From positions 242,770,622 through 242,834,621 of the forward strand of contig NC_053039.3 of NCBI RefSeq assembly GCF_002575655.3: 64,000 bases of DNA, given 5' to 3'. This document shows, piece by piece, positions 33,186 through 45,190 of this stretch (position 1 is its first letter; each line of letters starts with the position of its first letter). Both the position numbers and the translations under genes were made by a program. Below the pieces are notes generated by a model that saw only the letters and a list, made by a program, of their open reading frames with translations, did not search any database and was not told where the DNA came from. The DNA is from Aegilops tauschii subsp. strangulata. Its lineage: Eukaryota; Streptophyta; Magnoliopsida; Poales; Poaceae.

Positions 33186-34509
33186 ATGCCCCGACTGACG
33201 GAGCGACACCTTCCACCGAAATCACTGCCCCCTCCTCCAATTAAGCGTCGCCCACATCCATTTTACACGCAGTATAACGTGGAGCTGAGTACAATGCGGC
33301 CGCACGCGCGAACGAGGTCGCTATGGCTGACATGCGTGTCGACCGCCAGATCTTGGAGGAGCACCTCGTCTTCGAGGCCACCGTCGACACCGCCGCGCGG
33401 TTGTCTACTTTAAAATACAGTTCGTGATGTTTTCTCGAGGCCACTGCCAGTGCCTTCTAGTGATTTGTCCTCTATAATGTTAATATGCAATCTGATGTTC
33501 AGTTAACAGTTTGGTCCTCTGAAATGTAATGTTCAGTTAACACTTTGGTCCAACAATTGCTACATTTCGTAGTACTATTCTCAAGCATTCTTTGTTTTGT
33601 TAACTGTCTTATCTTCTAGTACATGTTTCTATTCTGCAATGTCGTGCTCAGTTAACTATTTTGGTTCATTTGGTCTGCTGTCCATTTAACTGTTTGGTTC
33701 AGTTCTTCAATTTGATTTTTATTTGCTGTGGGTACAATTTTTTATTGTTATGCATGTGACACCAATCGAATTTGGCTGTACTCAATACATATTCTACTGA
33801 TAGTATGGCAACTCTAAGATAACCTGATCAACATCTTCCTTATGTGTGTTGCAGGGAAACAATGGGAGACACTGCGGTTTACCATCGAGGTTTGTTCAAG
33901 CAGGGTGCTTTGGCTAATAGCACATTATTGTGCAGTTGCAGGAATCATTCTAATATTTAGGTTTCTTACAATTTGGTCTTGCACATGTAGGTCCTGCTGT
34001 TAGAGGCTTAGACCCACTGTTCGACCCATTTTGCATATGGGGAAATGAGATGTCCATGAATATCAGTCAAGTCAAGAAACTCAGAAATATTATTAGGATG
34101 AAGAAAATTGCGACGAATAACAGCAAGATCTTTGTTTGCACAATGAAGAAGACATCAGTCAACTATAGGATGGTACCAACTCTTTTACCTTGTTTTTACC
34201 CCTTGCGCCATTTCAAAATTTACAACAGCGACTTATGCATAGCTTTGTTTTCAGTACTTTTCAAAGCAGTTCACCAATGATTACCTCTCAAACCACCACC
34301 TGCATGGTCAAGAGGCGAGGAAGGTATTCATTCAACACCCACGGTACAATATTGAAGTCTTGCTGAAGAGGACGAAGGTTGGGCGGGCAATTATCCATAG
34401 TCACTGGCCTAAAGTTGCAAGGACTTTCAACATCACTGAAGGCTCAACATTTGCCTTCCGCTTCTGCAGTTTCCCTGATGAGATTCATCTGTCTATTTAC
34501 TGTGTATGA
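33186..34509 (+). pseudogene. Four-exon B3-like DNA-binding protein gene in CACTA 2
   Basis: Proposed exons are 33186-33399, 33855-33889, 33991-34172 and 34255-34509; all introns are GT..AG and the phases match. Exon 1 starts MPRLTERHLPPKSLPPPPIK. A one-base slip near 33293 changes frame, after which it reads NAAARANEVAMADMRVDRQ and ILEEHLVFEATVDTAAR. Exons 2-3 give MGDTAVYHRGPAVRGLDPLF and KIFVCTMKKTSVNYRM. Exon 4 gives YFSKQFTNDYLS, RYNIEVLLKRTKVGRAIIHS, HWPKVARTFNITEGSTFAFR and DEIHLSIYCV, then TGA. The exon 3-4 product has the order of a plant B3 domain (strand, FSKQF helix, W-x-F-type helix, EGSxFAFRF), which binds DNA in the nucleus. The B3 call is by pattern only. One frameshift is the only break seen in about 230 codons. 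Confidence 0.6.
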
Positions 34510-34887
34510 TGCTACTTTCCAAAGGTTTTTGATGCTGCATGTGAAGCTTGGTGCTGCTGTGTAATGGCGTAACAGAGTGCCGAAGCTATCTGATGTAATT
34601 CGATTATGAAATCCTGGTTGCTTTTATATGGATATGAAATATCTGGCGTGTTTTATAAGAAATATCAGTTTGATTAGTACATGGATTATCAATAATAGGC
34701 TAATTACCCTGCTTATTGGGGTTTTCTATTGCAAACGGTTACTCAGATAGCACCGTGGGCGATGAACTCAAACAACCCGCACGGTTTCTAGAAAGTAGCC
34801 GTGTTCGATCAACTAACAATCACACACGGCTTCTGGCAGCGAACTGTTTGCGTTAGGCCACCTTGCACACACGTTTCCAGACAAAGA

Positions 34888-35194
34888 ACTGTGTGGGATG
34901 TACATACCTACAGAAATGATTTTCTGGGATTCACCGTGTGGGATGTACATACCTACGGAAATGATTTCTGGGATTCACCGTGTGGGATGAACATACCTAT
35001 GGAAATGATTTATGGGATTCACCGTGTGGGATGTACGTACCTACGGAAATGATTTCTGGGATTCACCGTGTGGGATGTACATACCTATGGAAATGATTTC
35101 TGGGATTCACCGTGTGGGACGTACAAACCTACGGAAATGATTTCTGGGATTCACCATGTGGGATGTACATATCTACGGAAATGATTGGGTTTCC
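34888..35194 (+). repeat. Right subterminal repeats of CACTA 2 (44 bp x7)
   Basis: Seven units of 44 bases (the first 46), each close to ACCGTGTGGGATGTACATAC, CTACGGAAATGATTTCTGGG and ATTC. The core CGTGTGGGATG resembles the CGTGTGCGAT motif of the left-end units only loosely. Confidence 0.85.
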
Positions 35195-35373
35195 ATGCCT
35201 CGCCCGATCGCACACGGTCCCAGCCTGGGTCCCACGAGGGCCTATCCTCGACGATTTCTGGGTCGTGTGGGAAGGACCCCCCTATCGCCCACACTCACTT
35301 GGGGACGGTTCCAAATGCTATCGCGGAAAGGGGTTTTAAACCGTTCGTTTAGGACCGATGCGCACCAGTGTAA

Positions 35374-36650
35374 GGAATGTAGTTTTGACATCCATTTGCC
35401 AGATTTCATAATATATAAAATGTGACAATTACTAACATGATTCGGACAGACTTAAGCATCGCTACGGGTGAGAAAGTCTCATCGTAGTCAACCCCTTGAA
35501 CTTGTCGAAAACCTTTCACGACAAGTCGAGCTTTGTAGATAGTAACACTACCATTAGTGTCCATCTTCCTCTTGAACATCCATTTATTTTCAATGGCTTG
35601 CCGATCATCGGGCAAGTCCACCAAAGTCCACACTTTGTTCTCATACATGGATCCTATCTCAGATTTCATGGCCTCAAGCCATTTATCAGAATCTGGGCTC
35701 ATCATAGCTTCTTCATAGTTCGTAGGTTCATCATGGTCTAGTAACATGACTTCCAGCACATGATTACTATACCACTCTGGTGCCGAACGTGCTTTGGTTG
35801 ACCTACGAGGTTTGGTAGTAACTTGATTTGAAGTTTCATGATCATTATCATTTGCTTCCTCTCTATTTGGTGTAGGCATCATGGGAACGGATTTCTCTGA
35901 TGTGCTACTTTACAATTTGAGAGAAGGTACAATTACCTTAGCAAGTTCTACTTTCCTCCCATTCACTTCTTTCGAGAGAAACTCCTTCTCTAGAAATAAT
36001 CCATTCTCAGCAACAAAGATCTTGCCTTTGGATTTGTGATAGAAGGTGTACCCAATAGTTTCTTCTGGGTATCCTATGAAGACGCACTTCTCCGATTTGG
36101 GTTTGAGCTTATCAGGCTGAAGCTTTTTCACATAAGCATCGCAACCCCAAACTTTAAGAAACGACAGCTTAGGTTTCTTGCCAAACCATAGTTCACATGG
36201 TGTCGTCTCAATGGATTTAGACGGTGCCCTATTTAACGTGAATGCAACTATCTCTAATGCATAACCCCAAAATGATAGTGGTAAATCAGTAAGAGACATC
36301 ATAGATCGCACCATATCTAATAAAGTATGGTTATGACGTTCGGACACACCATTACGCTGTGGTGTTCCAGGTGGCGTGAGTTGTGAAACTATTCCACATT
36401 GTTTTAAATGAAGGCCAAACTCGTAATTCAAATATTTGCCTCCGCGATGAGATCGTAGAAACTTTATTTTCTTGTTACGATGATTCTCCACTTCACTCTA
36501 AAATTATTTGAACTATTCAAATGTTTCTGACTTGTGTTTCATTAAGTAGATATACCCATAACTGCTCAAATCATCTATGAAGGTCAGAAAAATAGCGATA
36601 CCGGCCGCGTGCCTCAACACTCATTGGACCGCATACATCGGTATGCATTA
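35374..36650 (-). pseudogene. Copia A integrase and reverse transcriptase N-terminal part
   Basis: Frame 36491-35910 is the integrase catalytic core: LTPPGTPQRNGVSERHNHTL (with the catalytic Glu), WGYALEIVAFTLNRAP, and the C-terminal VWGCDAYVKKL and IGYPEETIGYTFY. FIDDLSSYGYIY with the first Asp lies just upstream (about 36590-36530) in another frame. The second catalytic Asp, in the family motif LRSDRGGEY, is His here (LRSHRGGKY). Frame 35882-35406 is the start of reverse transcriptase: WLEAMKSEIGSMYENKVWTL, then LVVKGFRQVQGVDYDETFSP. Coding continues after CACTA 2 at 26775. Confidence 0.9.
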
Positions 36651-38100
36651 TTTGCAATTAACTCATTGGCTCGCTCCATTGTTCGCAAGTATCAAATGAT
36701 TCATAATCAAGTGATTCCAAAAGTCCATCTGCATGGAATTTCTTGATGTGCTTTACACCAATATGACCTAAACGGCAGTGCCACAAATATGTTGCACTAT
36801 CATTACCAACTTTGCATCTTTTGGCATCAATATTACAAATATGTGTATCACTACAATCGAGATTCAATAAACCATTTACATTGGGTGTATGACCATAGAA
36901 GGTTTTATTCATATAAACAGAACAACAATTAGTCAATTATTCTCTGACTCAAATGAATAACCGTATTGCAATTAACATTATCAAATCATATTAATGCTCA
37001 ATGCTAACACCAAATAACTTTTATTTAGGTTCAACACTAATCCCGAAGGTAGAGGGAGTGTGCGATGGTGATCGTATCAACCTTGGAATTACTTCCAACA
37101 CACATCGTCACCTCGTCCTTCACTAGTCTTTGTTTATTTTGCAACTCCTGTTTCGAGTTACTATTCTTAGCAACTGAACCAGTATCAAATATCGAGGGGT
37201 TGCTATAAACAATTGTAAAGTACACATCAATAACATGTATATGAAAATATGCCTTTGTTCACTTTGCCATCCTTCTTATCCGCCAAGTATCTGGGGTGGT
37301 TCCACTTCTAGTGACCATTTCCTTTGCAATGGAAGCACTCAGTTTCAGGCTTGGGTCAACTTTGGGCTTCTTCCTGGAGTGGCAACTTGCTTGCCATTCT
37401 TCTTGAAGTTCCCTTTTTTTCCTTGCCCTTTTTCTTGAAACTAGTGGTCTTGTTAACCATCAACACAAGATGCTCTTTCTTGATTTCTACCTTCGCCGAT
37501 TTCAGCATCGCGAAAGTCTTGGTAATCGTTTTTGTCATCCCTTCATATTATAGTTCATCACGAAGTTCTATTAGCTTGGTGATAGTGACTAGAGAACTCT
37601 GTCAATCACTATCTTATCTGGAAGATTAACTCCCACTTGATTCAAGTGATTGTAGTATCCAGACATTCTAAGCACATGTTCACTGGTTGAGCTCTTCTCC
37701 TCCATCTTGTAGGCAAAGTACTTGTCAGAGGTCTCATACCTGTCGACATGGGCATGAGTCTGAAATACCAATTTCAACTCTTGGAACATCTCATATGCTC
37801 TGTGGCGTTCAAAACATTTTTGAAGTCCCGGTTCTAAGCCATAAAGCATGGCGCACTAAACTATCAAGTAGTCATCATATCGAGCTTGCCAAACGTTCAT
37901 AACATCTGCATCAGCTCCTGCAATAGGTCTATCACCTAGCGATGCATCAAGGACATAATTCTTCTGTGCAGCAATGAGGATAATCCTCAGATCATGGACC
38001 TAGTCCGCATCATTGATACTATCATCTTTCAACTTAGTTTTCCCTAGGAACATATCAAAAACATAGGGAAGCCACAATGCGAGCTAATGATCTACAACAT
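36651..38100 (-). pseudogene. Copia A gag, protease and gag-pre-integrase region
   Basis: In minus order: gag fragments (37849-37589: ELKLVFQTHAHVDRYETSDK, then KSSTSEHVLRMSGYYNHLNQ), a lysine-rich linker (37538-37356) leading to a decayed zinc knuckle near 37340, the protease active site SIFDTGSVAKN (37225-37037 frame), and the His/Cys block YLWHCRLGHIGVKHIKKFHA (36936-36658) that precedes integrase. All pieces are in different frames, so no protein can be made. Order and motifs match Ty1/Copia of the BARE/Angela type. The stretch 38100-39309 is leader with only short frames. Confidence 0.8.
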
Positions 38101-39326
38101 AGATGTGCAAATACTATCAGGACTAAGTTGATGATAAATTAAGTTCAATTAATCAAATTACTTAAGAACTCCCACTTAGATAGGCATCCCTCAAGTCATC
38201 TAAGTGATACGTGATCCAAATAAACTAAACCTTGTCCGATCATCATGTGAGATGGAGTAGTCATCAATGGTGAACATCTCTATGTTGATCATATCTACTA
38301 TATGATTCACGTTCGACCTTTCGGTCTCTAGTGTTCCGAGGCCATGTCTGTACATGCCAGGCTCGTCAAGTTTAACCCGAGTATTCCTCATGTGCAAAAC
38401 TGTCTTACACCCGTTGTATGTGAAAGTAGAGTCTATCACACCCGATCATCACGTGGTGTCTCGAAACAAAGAACTGTAGCAACGGTGCATACTCAGGGAG
38501 AACACTTCTACCTTGAAATTTAGTGAAGGGATCATCTTATAATGCTACCGTCGTACTAAGCAAAATAAGATGTAAATAAGATAAACATCACATGCAATCG
38601 AAATATGTGACATGATATGGCCATCATCATCTTGTGCTTTTTATCTCCATCTCCAAAGCATCGTCATGATCTCCAACGTCACTGGCTTGACACCTTGATC
38701 TCCATCGTAGCGTCGTGGTCGTCTCGCCAACTATTGCTTCTACAACTATCGCTAACGCATAGTGATAAAGTAAAGCAATTACATGGAATTTGCATTTCAT
38801 ACAATAAAGAGACAACCATAAGGCTCCTGCCAGTTGCTAGTAACTTTTACAAAACATGATCATCTCATACAATAACGTATATCACATCATGTCTTGACCA
38901 TATCACATCACAACATGCCCTGCAAAAACAAGTTAGACATCCTCTACTTTGTTGTTGCAAGTTTTATGTGGCTGCTACGGGCTTCTAGCAAGAACCGTTC
39001 TTACCTACACATCAAAACCACAACGGTGATTTATCAAGTTTGCTGTTTTAACCTTCAACAAGGACCGGCCACAGTCAAATTTGATTCAACTGAAGTAGGA
39101 GAAACAGACACCCGCCAACCACCTTTATGCAAAACTAGTTCCATGTCTCTCGGTGGAACTAGTCTCATGTGCGTGGACATGTAAGGTTGGTACTGGCCGC
39201 TTCATCCCACAATACCGCCGAATCAAAATAAGACGTTGGTGGTAAGTAGTATGACTATCACCGCCCACAACTCTTTGTGTTCTACTCATGCATATCATCT
39301 ACGCATAAACCTGGCTCGGATGCCAC

Positions 39327-39438
39327 TGTTGGGGAACGTAGCATGCAATTTCAAAAAAAATCCTACGCTCACGCAAGATCTATCTAGGAGATGCATAGCA
39401 ACGAGAGGGGGAGAGTGTGTCCACGTACCCTTGTAGAC
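39327..39438 (-). repeat. 5' LTR of Copia A, 3' end piece
   Basis: Ends CTACGTTCCCCAACA on the minus strand at 39327, next to the primer site. It is cut at 39438 by a Gypsy solo LTR; TAGAC (39434-39438) is the duplicated target. Confidence 0.85.
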
Positions 39439-41038
39439 TGATCGCTCTCTGACTATAGCGCCAGAAAAGCTCCTGTCTGCGAGGACTACGTTGGTATTTC
39501 CCCAAAGAGGAAGGGATGATGCAGCACAGCAACGGTAGGTATTTCCCTCAGTGAAGAAACCAAGGTTATCGAACCAGTAGGAGAACCAAGCAACACAACG
39601 TAAACATCACGTGCACACAAATAACAACACCTCGCAACCCGACATGTTAAAGGGGTTGTCAACCCCTTTCGGGTAACGATGCCAGAAATTTGTAGTAGAT
39701 TGAAATAATAGATCACAAATAAAATAAAGTGCAGCAAAGTATTTTTGTATTTTTGGTTTAATAGATCTGAAAAATGCAAAGGAAAAGTAGATCGCAAGCA
39801 AATATATGAGGAAGAAGACCCCGGGGCCATAGGTTTCACTAGTGGCTTCTCTCGAGAAAGATAGCAAACAGTGGGTAAACAAATTACTATTGGGCAATTG
39901 ATAGAACCTCAAATAATTATGAGGATATCCAGGCAATGATCATTACATAGGCATCACGTCCAAGATTAGTAGACCGACTCCTGCCTGCATCTACTACTAT
40001 TACTCCACACATCGACCGCTATCCAGCATGCATCTAGTGTATTAAGTTCATGGAAAAACGGAGTAATGCAATAAGAATGATGACATGATGTAGACAAGAT
40101 CCGTTTATCTATTGCGTAGATATAGATCCCATCTTTTTATCATTAGTAGCAACGATACATACGTGTTGCTTCCCTTTCTGTCACTGGGATCAAGCACCGT
40201 AAGATCGAACCCACTACCGGGCACCTCTTCCCATTGCAAGATAAATAGATCAAGTTGGCCAAACAAAACCCAAATATCAGAGAAGAAATACGAGTCTATA
40301 AGAGATCATGCATATAAGAGATCAAAGAAACTCAAATAACTTGCATGGATATAAAAAGATATCACTGATCATAAACTCAAAGTTCATCAGATCCCAACAA
40401 ACACACCGCAAAAAGAGTTACATCATGTGGATCTCCAAGAGACCATTGTATTGAGAATTCAGCGAGAGAGAGAGAAAGCCATCTAGCTACTAACTACGAA
40501 CCCGAAGGTCTACAAAGAACTACTCACACATCGTCGGAGAGGCACCAATGGAGGTGGTCAACCCCATCCGAGATGGTGTCTAGATTGGATCTGGTGGTTC
40601 TGGACTCTACGGCGGCTGGATGAATATTTAGTCGACGCTTCTAGGGTTCTGGTATTTTTGGGGTATTTATAGAGCAAAGAGGCGGTCCGGGGGGCACCCG
40701 AGGTGGGCACAACCCACCAGGGCGCGCCTGGGCCTCCTGGCGCGCCCTGGTGGGTTGTCCCTCCTTGGGACTCCCCCCCAGGTGCAACCAGGGCCCAACA
40801 TCTTCCATCTAACCCATAAAAAATCATCGTGGAGTTTCGTGGCATTTGGACTCCGTCTGGTATTGATTTTCTGCGATGTAAAAACATGGAAAAAACAGCA
40901 AGTGGCACTTGGCACTATGTCAATAGGTTAGTACCAAAAAAGATATAAAATGACTATAAAATGATTATAAAACATCAAATATTGATAATAAAATAGCATG
41001 GAACAATCAAAAATTATAGATACCTTGGAGACGTATCA
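39439..41038 (-). mobile_element. Gypsy solo LTR in the Copia A 5' LTR
   Basis: 1600 bases. On the minus strand it starts TGATACGTCTCCAAGGTATC at 41038 and ends TCAGAGAGCGATCA at 39439, with TAGAC on both sides (39434-39438, 41039-41043). It is in the same group as the LTR at 711-2203 and has no internal region, so it is a recombination remnant. Confidence 0.9.
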
Positions 41039-42682
41039 TAGACTGAAAGCGGAAGAGTTTGACAATGCGGTTGATGTAGTCGAACTTCTTCTCGTTCCGA
41101 CCGATCAAGCACCGAACATACGGCACCTCCGAGTTCTTCAAACGTTCAACTCGATGACATCCCTCGAACTCTTGATCCAGCAAAGTGTCGAGGGAGAGTT
41201 CCGTCAGCACGACGCGTGGTGACGGTGATGGTGAATTGATCCGCACAGGGCTTCGCCTAAGCACTACGTGAATATGACCGAAGGCGTAAACTGTGGAGGG
41301 GGGCACCGCACACGGCTAACAATTGTTGGTGTGTGTTCTAGCGGTGCCCCCCACATATATATAGGTTGGAAGGTAGGAGAGGCAGCCAAGGGGGCGCCCC
41401 AAGTAGGAGGAATCCTACTTGGGCACCTCCCCAATTCGGCCTCCCCCCTTCCATAAGTTCCGGAGGGGGAAGGAAGGAGGAGGGAGGAGGGAAGGAAGGG
41501 GGAGGCCGAATCCCTCCCCTTCCTTCTCTCTTACCCTCTTTCCTTCTCCTCCTATTTCGTCCTATATGGGGGCGCACGGCTGGTCTGTCCCCATCTTGGC
41601 CCATTAGGCCCATATAGTTGTCGAGGGGGGGTGTCCGGAACCCCTTCCGGTGACCCGATATGTACCCGGTACCCCTAGAACACTTCCGGTGTCTGAATAT
41701 CATCGTACTATATATGAATCTTTACCTCTCGACCATTTCGAGACTCCTCGTTATGTCCGTGATCTCATCCGGGACTCCGAACAACATTCAGTCACCAAAT
41801 CACATAACTCATATAATACAAAATCGTCATCGAATGTTAAGCGTGCGGACCTTACGGGTTCGAGAACTATGTAGACACGACCGAGACACCTCTCCTGTCA
41901 ATAACCAGCAGTGGAACCTGGATGCTCATATTGGTTCCCACATATTCTACGAAGATCTTTATCGGTCTTACCATAATGACAACATACGTTACTCCCTTTG
42001 TCATCGGTATGTTACTTTCCTGAGATTCGATCATCGATATCATCATACCTAGTTCAATCTCCTTACCGGCCAGTATCTTTACTCATTCCATAATACATCA
42101 TCCTACAACTAACTCATTATTCACATTGCTTGCAAGGATTCTTATGATGTGTATTAACGAGAGGGCCCAGAGATACCTCTCTCATACTCGGAGTGACAAA
42201 TCCTAATCTCGATCTATGATAACCCAACAAACACCTTCGAAGATACCTGTAGAGCATCTTTATAATCACCCAGTTACGTTGTGACATTTGATAGCACACA
42301 AGGCATTCCTCCGGTATCCGGGAGTTGCATAATCTCATAGTCGAAGGAATATGTATTTGACATGAAGAAAGCAATAGTAATAAAATTGAACGATCATTAG
42401 GCTAAGCTAACGGATGGATCTTGTCCATCACATCATTCTCCTAATGATGTGATCTCGTTCATCAAATGAAAAAACATGTCTATGGTTAGGAAACATAACC
42501 ATCTTTGATTAACGAGCTAGTCTAGTAGAGGCTTACTAGGGACACGGTGTTTTGTCTATGTATCCACACATGTATCAAGTTTCCGGTTAATACGATTCTA
42601 GCATGAATAATAAACATTTAACATGATATAAGAAAATATAAAATAACAACTTTATTATTTCCTCATGGGCATATTTCCTTCA
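41039..42682 (-). repeat. 5' LTR of Copia A, main piece
   Basis: On the minus strand it begins TGAAGGAAATATGCCCATGA at 42682 and runs to the Gypsy solo LTR. With 39327-39438 it makes about 1.75 kb. The right flank (AGTTC, 42683-42687) is gag sequence of another Copia element. Confidence 0.85.
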
Positions 42683-44006
42683 AGTTCTGCTTCGAGTGAC
42701 CATTTCCTTTGCAATGGAAGCACTTTGTTTGAGGCATGGGTCCAACTTTGGGCTTCTTCCCGGAGTGGCAACTTGCTTGCCATTCTTCTTGAAGTTCCCT
42801 TTCTTTTCCTTGCCCTTTTTCTTGAAACTAGTGGTCTTGTTAACCATCAACACTAGATGCTCTTTCTTGATTTCTACCTTCGCCGATTTCAGCATCGCGA
42901 AGTGCTTGGGAATCGTTTTTGTCATCCCTTCATATTATAGTTCATCACGAAGTTCTAGTAGCTTGGTGATATTGACTAGAGAACTCTGTCAATCACTATC
43001 TTATCTGGAAGATTAACTCCCACTTGATTCAAGCAATAGTAGTACCCAGACAATCTGAGTATATGCTCACTGGCTGAGCTATTCTCCTCCATCTTGTAGG
43101 CAAAGTACTTGTCAAAGGTATCATACCTCTCGACATGGGCATGAGTCTAAAATACTAATTTCAACTCTTGGAACATCTCATATGCTCTGCGGCGTTCAAA
43201 ACATTTTTGAAGTCCCAGTTCTAAGCTGTAAAGCATGGTGCACTAAACTATCAAGTAGTCATCATACCGAGCTTGTCAAACATTCATAACGTCTGCATCT
43301 GCTCCTGCAATAGGTCTGTCACCTAGCGGTGCATCAAGGACATAATTCTTCTGTGCGCCAATGAGGATAATCCTCAGATCACAGACCCAGTCCGCATCAT
43401 TGCTACTATCATATTTCAACTTTTCTCTAGGAACATATCAAAATAATAAGGGAGCTAAATCGTGAGCTATTGATCTACAACATAGATATGCAAACACTAT
43501 CAGGCCTAAGTTCATGCTAAATTAAGTTCAATTAATCGAATTACTTAAGAACTCCCACTTAGGTAGACATCCCTCAAGTCATCTAAATGATACGCGGTCC
43601 AAATTAACTAAACCATATCCGATCATCACGTGAGACGGAGTGGTCATCTATGGTGAACATCTCTATGTTGATCATATCTACTATATGATTCACGTTCGAC
43701 CTTTCGGTCTCTAGTGTCCCGAGCCATGTATGTACATGCCAGGCTCGTCAAGTTTAACCCAAGTATTCCGCATGTGCAAAACTATCTTGCACCCATTGTA
43801 TGTGAACGTAGAGTCTATCACACCCGATCATCACGTGGTGTCTCACCACGATGAACTGTCGCAACGGTGCATACTCAGGGAGAACACTTATACTTTGAAA
43901 TTTAGTTAAGGGATCATCTTATAATTCTACCACCGTACTAAGCAAAATAAGATGCATAAAAGATAAACATCACATGGAATCAAAATATGTGACATGATAT
44001 GGCCAT
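42683..44006 (-). pseudogene. Copia B gag region, fragment
   Basis: It closely parallels 37240-38580 of Copia A. The lysine-rich segment KSAKVEIKKEHLVLMVNKTT (frame 42925-42680) leads to the zinc-knuckle region, and upstream gag blocks with the same landmarks follow to 44006. It is full of frame changes. Copia A inserted into it at 42683; its own downstream half is not found left of 24583 and has been lost. At 44006/44007 it is cut by the LTR of Gypsy D. Confidence 0.75.
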
Positions 44007-45190
44007 TGATAACCCACAAGTATAGGGGATCGCAACAGTTTTCGAGGGTAGAGTACTCAACCCAAATTTATAGATTCGATACAAGGGGAGCCAAAGAATA
44101 TTTGTAAGTATTAGCAGCTGAGTTGTCAACTCAACCACACCTGGAGATTAATTATGTGCAGCAACATGATCAGTAGCAAAGTAATATGATAGTTTTGATA
44201 ATAGTAGCAGCAGCAATGGTAACGGTAACAGTGATAGCAGTAGTTTCGTAGCAAGTGAAACAGTAACAATAGTAGTAGTAACTTAGCAGAAACAATATAA
44301 GATAAATTCATAGGCATTGGATCGGTAATTTGTTGGATGATATTCATCATGTGACAGTTATAACCTAGGGCGATACGACACTAGCTCCAGTTCATAAATA
44401 TAATGTAGGCATGTATTCCGTAAATAGTCATACGTGCTTATGGAAAGAACTTGCATGACATCTTTTGTCCTACCCTCCCATGGCAGCGAGGTCCAATTGG
44501 AAACTAGGAGATATTAAGGCTTCCTTTTAATAGAGAACCGGAACAAAGCATTAACGCACGATGAATACATGAACTCCTCAAACTACGGTCATCTTCGGGA
44601 GTGGTCCCGACTATTGTCACTCCGGGGTTGCCGGATCATAACACGTAGTAGGTGACTATAACTTGCAAGATCGGATCTAGAACATGGATATAATGGTGAT
44701 AACATAAACGGTTCAGATCTGAAATCATGGCACCCGGGCCCAAAGTGACAAGCATTAAGCTTGGCAAAGTCATAGCAACATCAATCTCAAAACATAGTGG
44801 CTAGTAGGGATCAGGCCCTAACAAAACTAACTAGATTACATGATGAATCTCATCCAACTCCTCACCGAGCAGCGAGCCTACGAAGGAATTACTCACTCCC
44901 GGTGGGGAGCAACATGGAATTGGCGATGGAGAAGGGTTGGTGACGACGAAGATCGAAGATCCCCCTCTCCGGAGCCCCAAACGGACTCCAGATCTGGCCT
45001 CCTGATGAAGAATAGGAGGTGACGGTGGCTCCGTCTCGTGGAACATGATAATTCTTTCTCCCTGGTTTTTTCTAGAAAAATGTGATTTTATAGCGTAGGT
45101 TTCAGGGTCTGCGGGGCCACCAGGTGGGGACAACCCATCGGGCGCGCCTGGGGGGGGCAGGCGCGCCCTAGTGTGGTGTCCCTTTCTGAG
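44007..45190 (-). repeat. 3' LTR of Gypsy D (inner border approximate)
   Basis: The minus-strand end CCTATACTTGTGGGTTATCA lies at 44007. The sequence parallels 55133-56574, including AGGCGCGCC-rich sequence near 45150. The inner border near 45190 is uncertain by about 40 bases. A GTAGCAGCAGCAATGG/GTAACAGTGATAGCAG simple-repeat zone lies at 44200-44280. Confidence 0.7.

Larger units (their letters stand above)
26779..35370 (+). mobile_element. Complete CACTA element 2
   Basis: It begins CACTACTACATGATGCTGCT and ends CGATGCGCACCAGTG, flanked on both sides by TAA (26776-26778 and 35371-35373), the 3-base duplication expected for CACTA. Joining the flanks restores contiguous Copia reverse transcriptase. 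Without the nested solo LTR it is about 6.86 kb. It has subterminal repeats at both ends but of different sequence, a coiled-coil ORF, a satellite-like array and a spliced B3-like gene; no transposase is visible, so it would move with help. The terminal bases agree only in CACT at the two ends, less than usual for the family. Confidence 0.8.
24583..42682 (-). mobile_element. Copia element A (BARE/Angela type), doubly interrupted
   Basis: Minus-strand order: 5' LTR (42682-39327), primer site TGGCATCCGAGCCAGG (39310-39326), leader, gag, protease, integrase, reverse transcriptase, RNase H remnant, polypurine tract, 3' LTR (25689-24583). It is interrupted by CACTA 2 (26779-35370) and a Gypsy solo LTR (39439-41038). 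The outer end of the 3' LTR is missing, so no target duplication can be shown. The right flank is AGTTC. All coding parts are broken. 38100-39309 is untranslated leader and decayed gag start, no intact gene. Confidence 0.85.

Noticed and set aside
33123..33413. 96-codon ORF taken as a complete small gene
   Set aside because: Only its first part from 33186 fits. The remainder is out of frame after a one-base slip, and the true product continues through spliced exons.
34888..35194. CRISPR-like array of regularly spaced repeats
   Set aside because: The repeats are head-to-tail without unique spacers, lie next to a CACTA end, and the DNA is plant nuclear.
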